Source of the DNA: Plantago ovata
Lineage: Eukaryota > Streptophyta > Magnoliopsida > Lamiales > Plantaginaceae
Reading direction: 5' to 3'
DNA: 64,000 bases
Assembly: GCA_028274465.1 (NCBI GenBank)
Contig: CM051457.1
Span: forward strand, 46,904,362 to 46,968,361
The position numbers were made by a program, and so were the translations under genes. Below the pieces are notes generated by a model, which saw nothing but the letters and a program-made list of their open reading frames with translations, did not search any database and was not told where the DNA came from. Below are positions 44,306 to 55,021 of the stretch, piece after piece; position 1 is the stretch's first letter; each line of letters begins with the position of its first letter.

Positions 44306-47300
44306 TTAAGCTATTCCAACATAATATTTCCTAAGAATCTCCCTTACACTCTTCTCAGCAAGAGCAGAGAATTCAACACAGTCCTTCTCGTAATCTTCAA
44401 GTAGCTTACGGACTTCAAGTTGAATAATCCTTGCATTCTTGCAGGCAGTATAATGATGGTTTTCACCATTCATTTCTTTGTAGTGAAGTACCCACAAGTG
44501 CATGCCCCAATTGATAGCATGGAGAAGTTGAGTATCTGAAATTACCTCGTTGGCATGAATCTTTCTTAACCAGAGAAGATCTTCTTCTTGATCCTTGGCA
44601 GTGAGATAAAATTACTCATAAGGAATCAAGCCATATTTCTTCTTGGACTTCTTGGTTAAAGGATCACTGTAGTAAGCGACATCTATCGGTTTGATTAAAT
44701 CGGGCTCTTGTTTTATATTCTTGCCGATAGAAGTTCTTCTTACTAAAATCTCCAAGTTCAGCCATTTTTCAGCAATGTTCCTTGGGAGGGAGGAGGATCC
44801 CTTTTTTTCTTTGCACTTTAAATTTAATCCAAGTGTACATTTGATTAAGTACAACAGTTGGAAAGAAATCATTGGCCAAAAGATCTTCTAGGTTTATGAT
44901 CCAGCAACCATGTAGGTTTCTGATCACATTCTGAGTTGTTTCCTCATTGCTGGTCTTTGTGTATTCAATGCTAGTGCCAATTGCAATGCTGGCTAGCCTT
45001 TTTTGTTCCTGTCTTTGCCTTCTTCTTCTTGACTTAGCATTTTCTTGATCTCTTGCTGAAGATCTTGAGTCAGAAGAGAAGCGTTTGGATTGGCCAGATG
45101 GAGTTAAGGCAGAAATAGGCCTAGCTCTTATAGCTTCAGCTATTGTTTGGTCATCATCATTATCATCATCTTCATTCAGATTTTGATGACTCTCAGTGTG
45201 ACAGTATTCTTAAGTTTCAACAGCAGTTTTTCTCCTTTTTGGATTTGCTGAACTTCTCTCAGAATCTGTTTCAGCTCGTTTCTTAGAACTTTGCTCTTTT
45301 TCAGCAAGAGGTTCTCTGGGAGGTGGACCAGGCAGTATCAATGACGCTTCAGCAGAGGGTTTGTTTGATCTTGAAGACTTTCTTTGTCTATCTTCCCCCT
45401 TAGACATGGATTGCATCATCGGTCGTATGTGTGGAGAGAAAAACTCATTGCAATTTTCAGCAAGAGTACTTAGGCTGTTGTATTTAAGAATTATGCCTTG
45501 CTGATCTTTGGTTCGCTTAGACAGTTCTTCCTTAATACAAGCCAACTTCTCCTCATGTTTGCGCTCATTGTCGACTTTTTCTTCAATAAAAGCCTGAGCC
45601 TTTTTCAATGCACTTTTAGAAAGTTTGAGTGCTTGACTGACATCTTCTTCATAGATTTTGTGATGTAGACTGATGTCTTTCTGAGCTATGGCAAGTGAAG
45701 TAGTGCGTTTCAGCACTGTAGCCAGTATTTTGCCAATGTCAAGCGGACTCTCAGCAAGCAATGCATCATCCTCTTCTTGGCATGCTTTGTGAACAGCCAT
45801 TAGTGCCTTTATTCTAGGAGTAAAATCCTCAACATTAGGAAACGGCACTAGAGAGGGAGTAAGTGAATGAGCTTTGATCTCAGTAGCGAATTGATCATCA
45901 ATTTCTCAGCAAGCGACTTCTCTCAGCATCTCCTTCATCGGTTTGGAGAGATGTAGGAGTAATTGCAACCTCTGTGGGTTCAATTTTCTTTGTTCTTTCT
46001 TCTTCATTTGCTGAGAAGTTAGATAGATCTTCTTCGTCATCAGATTCGTCAAAGCCACCAACCTTGGTTCCCAAATCTTTAGCTTCAGACACTTGTGGTT
46101 GAGTGGTTGCTGAAGGCAACTCTTTTGACTCAACAACTGGAGTTTCACCAGTAGTAAGTGGAAGGGAGGAGAATTCCGTGTTGTTCACTCCTGAAGATTG
46201 AGCAATGTCTAGATTCTGCGTATGTCTAGCATGAATCTATAGACTATTTTGTAGAGCTCTTTGATAATCTTCATCCATTTCTTCATCTCCAAGGTTTGGA
46301 TCAGTGACCTTAGCTTCGAATAATTCTAACTCGGCATCAGAAAGTTTAGCTTTGCCTAAGTGCATTTCAGCACGCTTTCTGGTGTACTCTTCTTGATTTT
46401 TAGAAACTTGTTCAGTTGCTTGAGTACTTGTCTCAGCAGGAGCGGGAGTAGATTCTTAGTGCTGACTGGGAGTTTGGTCAGCTTGCTGATTCTCAGTGTT
46501 TTGATTTCTAGTCTCAGCAACTGTCATTTTTAGTCCGCCAGCATCAGGACTAGGACCTTGATTATCATCATCATCGTCCTTGTTGTCCCTAGAACCTTTT
46601 CCTTCATCATCATCGCTGGTATCCTTTGGGATATTTTCATCCTCTTCTTCTTCATCATCGTCCGTTAGTATGAGTAACTCGAGATGTTTGTACATAGCAA
46701 CACGTGTAACTTCCTCTTCTTCATTGATTTTGTGGGGATCAGCCACCACGGGTACAAAGGAACCCTTGAGCATCACAGCTTGTTCAGCTGGAGAGGCACT
46801 CTTGAATTTTGATTTCATATTTTCTCTGATTAAAGCAATCAGATTCGAGCTCATTAGCTGAGAATATGTAAACTCTTCTGGAAGTATTGAGTGTACAAAT
46901 GTCTCGAGTCTCAGTAAAGAGATTCTCTTTTTCTCATTAGACAGATGAAGGTGAAGATCGGAGAAGTCCATCCTTCTATACCGTTGCCAGTTGCTGACAG
47001 ACTTAGCAACTCTAGACAAGTTTGAGTAGAGTTCTTCTGAACTAACTTCAAGATCTTCAGTGATGTGAACCACTTCAGTGGTCTCCTTTTGAGCCTGAAA
47101 GAGGGTAAAGTTAAGTTCATGAAGGTTTTGGAAAATACTTTTAGAGTCTAAAACTGTAACATGATTTACCTGCTGACGTTCAGCAAGCTTATGTTGCACA
47201 CTAAGTTGTGCTGGTACTATTTCCATTGCTTCAGGAGATTGGGTAGCATCCTTGAATTGTTCATCCTGAAATAACTTTATATTAGATACAAGTACTAAGT

Positions 47301-49313
47301 TTTCAAACTTAGTAGAGTTACCAAAACTTTCATCTACCTGTTGAACAGGAGTTGTGGATTCTGGTGCAGAAGTTTCAGCAATCTTCTAGCTTGTATCTTG
47401 AGAAGTCTGTAAAGAAACAATTATATTAGCTAAAGATGAAGTTTCAGAGAGTGAAGTTTGCTAATTTCTGAGTTAACTACCTGTTGAAGAAGGGCAGGTG
47501 GTGACTTAGTCCTTTCAGCAATGATAGCAGCTTCAATATCCAAGTCCATTTGTTGGCTTAGGTCAGTCAGCACCAGTTGAACTTTGTCAATAGAGGTCAT
47601 AGGTGAACTAGGTATAATATTCTCAGCATCTTGAGATGCTTCGTCAAATACTCTCTTGTTGTGTTTCAGCAACCTCTGGGACTTGAACCATTGCAGTCTC
47701 AGCAAGTGGTTCTTCAGCAATTACAGCTTCAGCAATTTCTGGGACCGGATTAGTTGCTTGTTCAACAACTATCTCTTCAACAACATTTTCAGCAAGTGCA
47801 GCTCTTCTCAAGTCTGCAGCAATATCACTTGCTGGTTCCAGAGTGTTTTCATTTCCACTGCCATGTGGTCTTGCATCAGCAAATGTATTAACGTTAGGTT
47901 GATTGTTGAAGGCTTCTGCAAACACTTCAACATTGCTGAAGGCTTCTGCAAACACTTCAACAACATCTACTGCAGTGGCTTGCGTTTCAGCAACCACCGG
48001 AACATCATCCGGAATGACATGGACAATTGGAGCGGACTTACGTGTCGTTGTTTTCTTTCTTGGGTAAGTTTTTGTCCGTGCCTTCTTAGGAATAGGATCA
48101 GCTGATAAAGCTGCAGTTTGAGTGTCATCATCAGCTTTTCTCTTTTTCTTCTTAGATTTCTCACTGGGTGCATTAGTTTCAGCAACCGCAGTGGCTTCAG
48201 CAGCAACATTTGCAGTTGTTGCATCTCAGCAACATTTGCAGCTGTTGTATACTTACCTTGCTGACCAACATTTGCAGTTGCTGCATTCATGGACTGATTA
48301 TCAATCTCAGCAACATTTGCAGCTGTTGTCTTCTTTGACTTCTTGTCAGCAACCTTAGGTCCATTCTGCTTGTAGAAGGCTCTTCCCACATTGCATACTG
48401 ATTTCTTAATTGGCAATGGGTTTCTTAGATGAATCCTGAAGTGTTCAAGGATGTAGCATATTTTCAATCCATACATCACTGGAAAGGTAGGTGAGACTGT
48501 GTTGTGTTCAACCTTTACCTTGAACTTAGTAACACAATCAACAAGTCTGTTGAAAATATACTTCGCCCAGTTGAGCTCAGTTTTGTTCTCATGGATATGC
48601 ATAAGCAATGGCCACCTTCTCAAGCCAACTTGGTCAATTCCTCCAACTTGGGAGTCTAAGACTTTCATTAGTAGCAGAGCTACCAGACCAAGTGAATGGC
48701 AAAGATGCTTCCTCTTTACGTGCTTTGTCCAAGTCACGGGAGCAATCTCGCCTTTCTTCATTGTTTCGTTTCTGACATCACTGTAGAAGGCTTCAGTTTC
48801 TTCATCAGTGGCAGTGATGTCGTCTTCAGTTCCAGTAGTTGGAATCTGAAAGATGTTTGCTAAATCAATCCATTTCAAGATGATTTGCACACCTTGAACT
48901 GAGGTAGAGATCACTTTTTCAGTGACTCCTTGTCCGTCAGTAAGGGTTTGGATTTCTGCATTGTTGTAGAATTCCATTGTGTCCAACATGCTCACTTTCT
49001 CAGTGCGAGCAGTAATGAAGAAAAGGACTTGTTGATTAATCAAGTTCAACGCCTCTTCGTTTTCTTCGTCCAAATCTTGTTCATAGAAGTATCGAATATA
49101 CTTCTCTTTGGCAAATCCGCCCCACTGCATCATCTGCTCACACTTTGCAGTGTCGAGATATGCATGCGGCATGAGTCTCTCAGTTATGCGGTCATTTTTT
49201 AACACAATTTTCACTGTGTTTGTTGCCGGATTTTCAACCGGAGTAGTGCTTTTTCCAGCACTGTCTGCCTTTGATGACTTAGAGGTCTTAGAAGTTTGTC
49301 TCTTGGGAGCCAT
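44306..49313 (-). pseudogene. Element S: envelope-like ORF of Sirevirus type, decayed
   Basis: Begins MAPKRQTSKTSKSSKADSAG. The N-terminal third is intact as one frame to about 48000 and includes KCEQMMQWGGFAKEKYIRYF, AEIQTLTDGQGVTEKVISTS and FPVMYGLKICYILEHFRIHL. After that, frameshifts and stops scatter it over frames at 47644-47997, 47430-47720, 46456-47226, 45898-46188, 45210-45848, 44612-44872 and 44306-44503. The middle has acidic runs (DDDEEEEDENIP), the later part looks coiled-coil (EEDVSQALKLSKSALKKAQA), and the end reads AEKSVREILRKYYVGIA. Its position after pol and its size fit the extra ORF of Sireviruses. A true envelope role is not shown by the sequence. Confidence 0.75.
47909..47968 (-). 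repeat. Short tandem repeat in the S envelope-like ORF
   Basis: A 30-bp unit containing GAAGGCTTCTGCAAACACTT occurs twice in tandem, encoding EVFAEAF twice. A related cluster of GCAACATTTGCAGCTGTTG-like units lies at 48195-48330 and encodes TTAANVAE-like repeats. Confidence 0.8.
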
Positions 49314-49319
49314 CTCTTA

Positions 49320-50318
49320 TATAGTAGGAGGGTTTTAAGAAATGTACGAAAAAGAGAGTTTTTCTTTTTGACCGTCGGTCGTGGTCGGACCTACTCTCTT
49401 AAGCTGAGGTCTCCTTTTTCTTTTCGAGTCTCCAGAGGTACAGTGAATTCAGAGCACATGCTAGAGAATTGCAGAGAAAGGAAATGTGAGTTAAAGAATT
49501 TTGTCTTTTTCTAACTCTTCATTTATATAGTGTCTGTGTTGTATGAGAAGCTCAATGGTTTTGAGTTCTCTGCAAGTGTAAAACAGAGATTCATCTGTGT
49601 TAGTGGAGTCTTTGCATTAAATGCGTAGTGGACCACTAACAAAAACCGTCAGAGCATACTTTCTCTTTGTAATATCAACCGTTGGAATAAAAACTACTTT
49701 AAAATCAATGGCCACGATTGTATTTCATGTCATGATTAACAGTGAGTTTATTTGTGCCATGATTAACGTCACAAATTGATTTTACCTTGATTCACGGGAT
49801 TTGATCTCTTTTACTCCAACGCTAATTGCTTGCTGAAGTAAATATAGCGATTTCATTCAATTTTGACTTTGGCACTTACCTTTTCAAGTAACAAGGCTTG
49901 TATTTGCTGAAAAGTCCCCCTTAATCAAATATCTCATATTTCTTTATGTTAAAAGTCATTTCTGAGTTCCCGTCTCAGAAATATTCTTTTTTTTTAGATA
50001 TCCTTAGTTAAAATCTGAGAAGTATTCTTTCTCTTTGTTGAGTTCCCGTCTCAGATTTTTCTTTTGATACTTGAATACCTGTTTCAGCAATCTTTAAAGT
50101 TTATCTTTACTGAGTACCCGTCTCAGCAAGTGATCAAGTTTCCTAACAAATACCCGGTTTGAAGGAATTACTTGCTGAATGCCTGTTTCAGCAATCATGT
50201 AGTGTACTATCATTTCTTTTTAGAAAAAATCAGTGGAATGGACTTTATAAAGAGTACATGTAAGCATACTTTGGCTTGCTGAATGCATGTTTCAGCAATT
50301 TACCAAATGTATCCCTTA
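49320..50318 (-). other. S spacer between pol and the envelope-like ORF, with repeated hairpins
   Basis: Noncoding. Hairpins with 7-nt loops lie at 49958-49982 (ATTTCTGAG/CTCAGAAAT), 50039-50054, 50110-50126 (CTGAG/CTCAG), 50172-50194 and 50276-50298 (TTGCTGAA/TTCAGCAA); a weaker one lies near 50071-50087. Loops read TTCCCGT, TACCCGT, TGCCTGT or TGCATGT. Confidence 0.75.
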
Positions 50319-51588
50319 CTATTGAGGTAGTTCAATCAATCCAAGGTTATACCTTAGCATTGTGAACCTATTATCTGGTAGGGACTTGGTAAAGATGTCA
50401 CCAAGTTGATCATCGAAACCTACTTTCACAACCTCAATGTCTCCTTTTTCCACATGATCTCTAATGAAATGATGTCTAATATCAATGTGCTTTGTCCTTG
50501 AGTGGAACTTAGGATTTTGCGTGATAGCAATACCACTTGTATTATCACAAAAGATTGGTGTTTTCTTTGCAGAAATACCATAATCTCTTAATTGTTGCTG
50601 AATCAATAAGATTTGAGTTGTGCAACAGCCAGCCGCAATGTATTCAGATTCAGTAGATGAATTGGCAACACAGGTTTGCTTCTTTCTGAACCATGATATT
50701 AATCTAGTACCTAGAAACTGACAAGTTCCAGAAGTACTTTTTCTATCAAGAGTTGATCGTCCATGATCAACATCAGAATACCCAACCAATTCCAATCCAG
50801 AATCTTTAGGATACCATAATCCAACATTGGCTGTACCTTTGACATATTTCAGTATCTTAAGTGCCTTTTTGTAGTGTGATTCTCTTGGATCAGATTGGAA
50901 TCTTGCACACACACAAACATCATACTGAATGTCAGGTCTACTTGCTGTTAAATACAACAAAGAACCAATGAGCTTCCTATACTTGTGTTTATCAACACTC
51001 TTATCTTGTTTAATATAGCCCAATTTGGTACCAACACTCATAGGGATCTTTTCAGGTTTTTCTTCCTCTTTGATCCTGAACTTTATGAGCATTTCCTTTG
51101 CATACTTTGTTGGATTTATGAATATTCCATCTTTGAGTTGCTTGACTTGCAATCCTAGGAAATAATTCAATTTACCCATCATACTCATTTCAAACTTGTT
51201 TGTCATGAGTTTGGCAAAATCATCACAAAGTTGCTTGTCGTTAGATCCAAGTATTATGTCATCCACATAAATCTGGACTAAGAGTATTTTACCATCATGG
51301 TTCATGGTAAATAAGGTTTTGTCAACTTCACCTTTCTTGAAACCATTATCCAGCAAGAACTTAGCTAAGGTATTATACCAAGCTCTTGGTGCTTGCTTTA
51401 GACCATATACAGCTTTCTAAAGCTTGTATACCATCTTGGTTTCTGAGAGAAGTTCAAAGCCAGGGGGTTGTTCCAAGTAGACTTCTTCAGCAAGTTCACC
51501 ATTTAGGAATGCACTTTTAAAATCCATTTGATAAACAATGAAGTCATTGTGAACAGCAAAGGCCAACAAAAGCCTAATCGCATCCTAG
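50319..51588 (-). pseudogene. Element S: copia reverse transcriptase C-terminal half and RNase H
   Basis: Minus strand. Starts abruptly at DAIRLLLAFAVHNDFIVYQM, then FKSAFLNGELAEEVYLEQPP and GFELLSETKMVYKL. A TAG at 51417-51419, consistent with CAG to TAG, precedes KAVYGLKQAPRAWY. Catalytic motif VQIYVDDIILGSND. RNase H: LVGYSDVDHGRSTLDRKSTS with the usual AD(W/Y) as VDH, SSTESEYIAAGCCTTQI and the conserved KHIDIRHHFIRDHVEKG, ending GLIELPQ and stop. Typical Ty1/copia; the conserved end of pol is intact, the N-terminal half is missing. Confidence 0.92.
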
Positions 51589-51594
51589 AGAAAT

Positions 51595-51990
51595 AGTAGT
51601 GTTCAGACAATTCAATCGTTTTAGATAATCCTGTCAGCTGTCCCCAGAGGTAATATTAACGTGTTATTTCTTAGTCACACTATAATAATGACTCTGAGGT
51701 CAGCGGGCAGCATTATCTTAATACAAAGATTGAAAATTGTTCATCATCACACAATTTATAACATGACACACTTTGGTTAACCATAACATGAATTTTATAG
51801 GAAATTGATGAAGTAGTGGTGTTCAGACAATTCAATCTTTGAGAAATCCCGGCAGCTGGCCCCAGAGGTAATATTGTTGTGACTTTGTCTTAGTCAAACT
51901 ATAATAATAACTCTGAGGCCAGCAGGCGGCATTGTCTCAGTTGAAGGATTTTGAAGCTGTCATCATCACACAATTTATGCAAGACACATT
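51595..51990 (+). repeat. Two tandem ~220-bp repeats, each forming a long hairpin
   Basis: The words GTTCAGACAATTCAATC (51601 and 51821), CCCCAGAGGTAATATT, ACTCTGAGG and CATCATCACACAATTTAT recur with a 220-bp period. Each unit folds: arms 51623-51658 with 51683-51719, plus CAATC with GATTG outside, in copy 1; and the equivalent in copy 2 (51831-51954). Not recognised as a known family. Confidence 0.7.
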
Positions 51991-52007
51991 CTATTTGCCC
52001 CGTTCAA

Positions 52008-52675
52008 TGGCACACGTGGGAAAGTGTGTTTCTAAATTTTATTTTATGCAAATCATATTAGACTTTAAATTAAAAATCTATTCCATTATATTTGTTGGCC
52101 AGGCGATCCGACTCATTATAATTGACAGGGTCCGTTACGTAGATGTAATGGTACCTGTCGATGATAATGAGTCGGAACGCAGGACCACCAAAGGTAATGG
52201 AAATTTATACAATATGAGATAAACAACATTATGAGAGAAATTATATATTGGAGGTGTGTTCTGCAAAATGATGGAAAGTGTTTAAGGATATAGTTGTGAT
52301 CAGTAAATTCAAACCTTATTAACTATGTTTGATGTACATCATTACACTTACAATTATTGTTTACATGATAATAAAAGTACAAGCACACTCCCCCAAGCGA
52401 CACCGCCTGCTCTTGATGTAAGTGCAAACGGTGCTGGTTGGGGAAGTGTGTTTATACTTTTATTACGTGCAAACCTTATTAAATTGCAAGTGATATTGTT
52501 TCCATTCCGTCATAATTTGTGGCCCGGCGATCCGAATCACTATACATGACAGGGACCTCTACTGAAATGTAATGGTACCTTCACGGATAGTGAGTCGAAA
52601 CGCAGAACCACAAAAAATGAGGGAAAGGATTTAAGGATGTAGTTGTGTTCAGTAGATTGAAACCTTATTAACTAT
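52008..52675 (+). repeat. Two diverged ~420-bp repeats, each with a long hairpin
   Basis: The copies share GGGAAAGTGTGTTT, GGCGATCCGA, TGACAGGG, ATGTAATGGTACCT, GAGTCG and AACCTTATTAACTATGTTT. Hairpins are 52108-52175 (CCGACTCATTAT with ATAATGAGTCGG, inner GACAGG with CCTGTC) and 52533-52597 (CGAATCACTAT with ATAGTGAGTCG). Between them (52210-52400) nothing is recognised. Confidence 0.65.
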
Positions 52676-52727
52676 GTTTTATGCTACAACATTTTCTATG
52701 AGTATACAGCTAGAACTGTGAAATGTA

Positions 52728-52805
52728 ATTAATGAATTTTGTGTTTTCTGGCTTCGCAAGTCTTGATTTTAGACTTGTGAAGCAGAAAACACCAAAATCA
52801 TTAAT
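52728..52805 (+). repeat. Long near-perfect palindrome
   Basis: Arms of about 35 bp (ATTAATGAATTTTGTGTTTT onward to GCAAGTCT, and AGACTTGTGAAGCAG onward to TCATTAAT) with a 7-nt loop TGATTTT and few mismatches. It could be a MITE, a small-RNA precursor or the end of a larger inverted element. Confidence 0.7.
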
Positions 52806-53459
52806 TAATTTTGCACCGTCCTGCGTTATATAAAATTTGAAGTAATATGATATGTTAAATATGATGTTATAATTTATATATACTGTTTCTGTTCAGCCAA
52901 ATATAACATTTTTAACTTAGACAGTCATAACACATTAGTACTGCCAAATCATTAGTTTATAAAATATAATTATTTTAATCAATATTTTATATTTAGTGCT
53001 TTGTGTTCAGTCAAACACAATTTAGACCGAGATTAAGTATATATTGATTAAGCATAAAGCTATGGATTTTAATAAAAACATGAAAGATCGAGAGTCAAAT
53101 TTAGAGCCGAACCTGATTTGCCACGGCATAATCATCATCACTTTTATTTTCTTCTATGACTCCCATAGCTTTAACTTTTCATTTTCAAACACCTCGCAAT
53201 AAACAATACAAATCATAAATCAGAATGATAGTCGAAAAATGCAAGAAAATTATTTACGGATATTAGGAAAATGATAATCGAAAAATACAAGTTGACGAAC
53301 ACTAACCGATTTACAGATAGACAAAACAGTTTATGTATGCTCAATATTTCATTCTCATTTTATTATAGATTTTATTAACCGAGACTAAGAATACATTTAT
53401 AATGGAATTTACTAATGAAATTTATGTCATTGTATCCGGACACAATTTATTTTACGGTA
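52806..53459 (+). other. AT-rich stretch, nothing recognised
   Basis: No long frame, LTR or hairpin of note. Confidence 0.4.
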
Positions 53460-54814
53460 CTCTATACTATGCTTCTTCATAAGTCTTCTAACTATGTATA
53501 TCAACAAAATAAATTGGTCAACAACTTTAAAGATTATAGTAAGATGTAGCACTCACCAGATCAGTGTTTGAATCTGTTGTAAGCTCGTGGAAAAAATGAG
53601 ATCCCATTCAACATTAAGCCACGATATACCTCATTACATAGAACGAAGAGGGATTAATCAAATTTGAGAACTTATATATGGATTCATTATCGAATAAATT
53701 ATCAGATAGATTGGGTAACTCACCGTTAGAGATTTCCGACGATACTTGAGATGAATGGATGCCAAAAAACGGAGGCGTGAAATTCACAAATAAAAGTTGA
53801 GATTTAGTTAATAAATATGGGAGATATATGAAAAAAATAAATAGAAGTGTAGTGATATACTTACCAACATAGATTCGAGAGTAGATCGATTCGCATTGTC
53901 ATCGTCGATTCTTCACAAAATAGTCGACTTGATTTTGTTATCCATGGCTGATGGAAAGAGATATCTTAATCTATATTGGAATGAATGCAAGATGATAAAT
54001 TGATCGGAGAGATTGGAATGGAGAAGCCGACGCCGATTTGGATGAGAAGAACGATTCGGATGAGAAAGATGAAAAACGGAGATTTGGGAATGTCGGAGGA
54101 GATCGGAAGAAGACGAGCAGATTATGTCGGCTCAAATCGGGTAAGATTTCCGAAAGGAGAAAACGGAGAAGGAGGCAGAATGTGTGTGTCGGCTCAAATG
54201 GGGAAAGGTCCTAGGGTTCCAGCCATTTTATAGATAAGGTAATTCGCCGGTTGCACTTAGTTCGCGAGTGTCAATTCTCCTTAATTCGCGACAGGTCAAA
54301 AAATGGCTTTTTGTGTGTAATTTATTCATTTACTAGCTATAATGTATTGTATGTTTTACTTGGATATCTATAGGTTATTATAATTGTTATAAAATTGGAA
54401 TTACTCTAAATATTTTGTAATGTTATTACGTCATGCAGAAGATCGACCGGTAACGAAACCTGGATCGTCTGTAATACTGTCACCGAATAATGGTCTGTCG
54501 GGTGAACTTGCTAATCGCGTTTTTTAACATTTGTAACATCTATGTTTTTGGTAGTTGACTTTTATTTTATATTTTATAATATTATTGATTTATTAATTTT
54601 TGTTATACTCTTACAATCGAATCACCTTTCTATTTATTGAAATCTTATAAGTTAGAAGTATATTGTACCGTGACATTGATACATCTATGTGCGTTTTAAA
54701 AATATAATTCATTTGATAACTTATTTATCCTCTTATATTGAATAATTCTTTTTTATTAATTTATATAAGTTGAGCATTATATCATACCGTGGCATCGCCA
54801 CGGGTATGTACTAG
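53460..54814 (+). mobile_element. Possible non-autonomous Helitron
   Basis: The 3' end is supported by a terminal hairpin and CTAG. The 5' end is a guess at TCTATACTATG (53460), preceded by C rather than the expected A. The interior has a G/A-rich 82-codon frame (53985-54233) and TTCTTCACAAAATAG-type sequence resembling a gene 5' region, but no Rep/helicase. The left boundary could be elsewhere. Confidence 0.35.
54787..54814 (+). other. Helitron-type 3' terminus
   Basis: CCGTGGC-ATC-GCCACGG, a perfect 7-bp stem, followed 7 nt later by CTAG and then T. This is the hairpin, CTRR and 3'-flanking T arrangement of Helitrons. A degenerate partial copy of the hairpin region lies near 54667. Confidence 0.65.
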
Positions 54815-55009
54815 TTAAATATGAAAAATAAGACTGAAAGTAATATAATTGAGTTTTCAATGATGTCTAAAGGTTGGTTCATAGGGTGTCTTACTTTCCC
54901 TATTTTCCCCTATTAGAACTCAACAAATTCATATTTATCTCACAAGTAGCGAAAGTTTATATCACACGTGGTTATATCAATTAAGGAAATGCAACTTGGT
55001 TGTTACTCA
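54815..55009 (+). other. Short spacer, nothing recognised
   Basis: AT-rich sequence between the Helitron-like end and the LINE target duplication. Confidence 0.4.
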
Positions 55010-55021
55010 AGATACTATTAT

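Larger units (their letters stand above)
42531..51588 (-). mobile_element. Element S: truncated Sirevirus-like Ty1/copia element with envelope-like ORF
   Basis: Minus strand. From right to left: copia pol C-terminal half (50319-51588), a spacer with repeated hairpins, a decayed envelope-like ORF (44306-49313), polypurine tract, and 3' LTR (42531-44043). An extra ORF between pol and the 3' LTR is the hallmark of Sireviruses. Gag, protease, integrase and the 5' LTR are absent; pol stops abruptly near 51588, where unrelated repeats begin. Inserted in the H 3' LTR. Confidence 0.88.

Noticed and set aside
51588..51600. CTAG at the S truncation point as a Helitron end
   Set aside because: No hairpin precedes it on either strand and the flanking base is not T.
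53985..54233. 82-codon plus-strand frame as a host gene
   Set aside because: Short, purine-biased and without a recognised domain or neighbour exon; kept only as possible Helitron cargo.
54996..55021. N-terminal extension of the LINE ORF2 upstream of 55022
   Set aside because: The 12-bp target duplication places this in flanking DNA; the open frame is coincidental.
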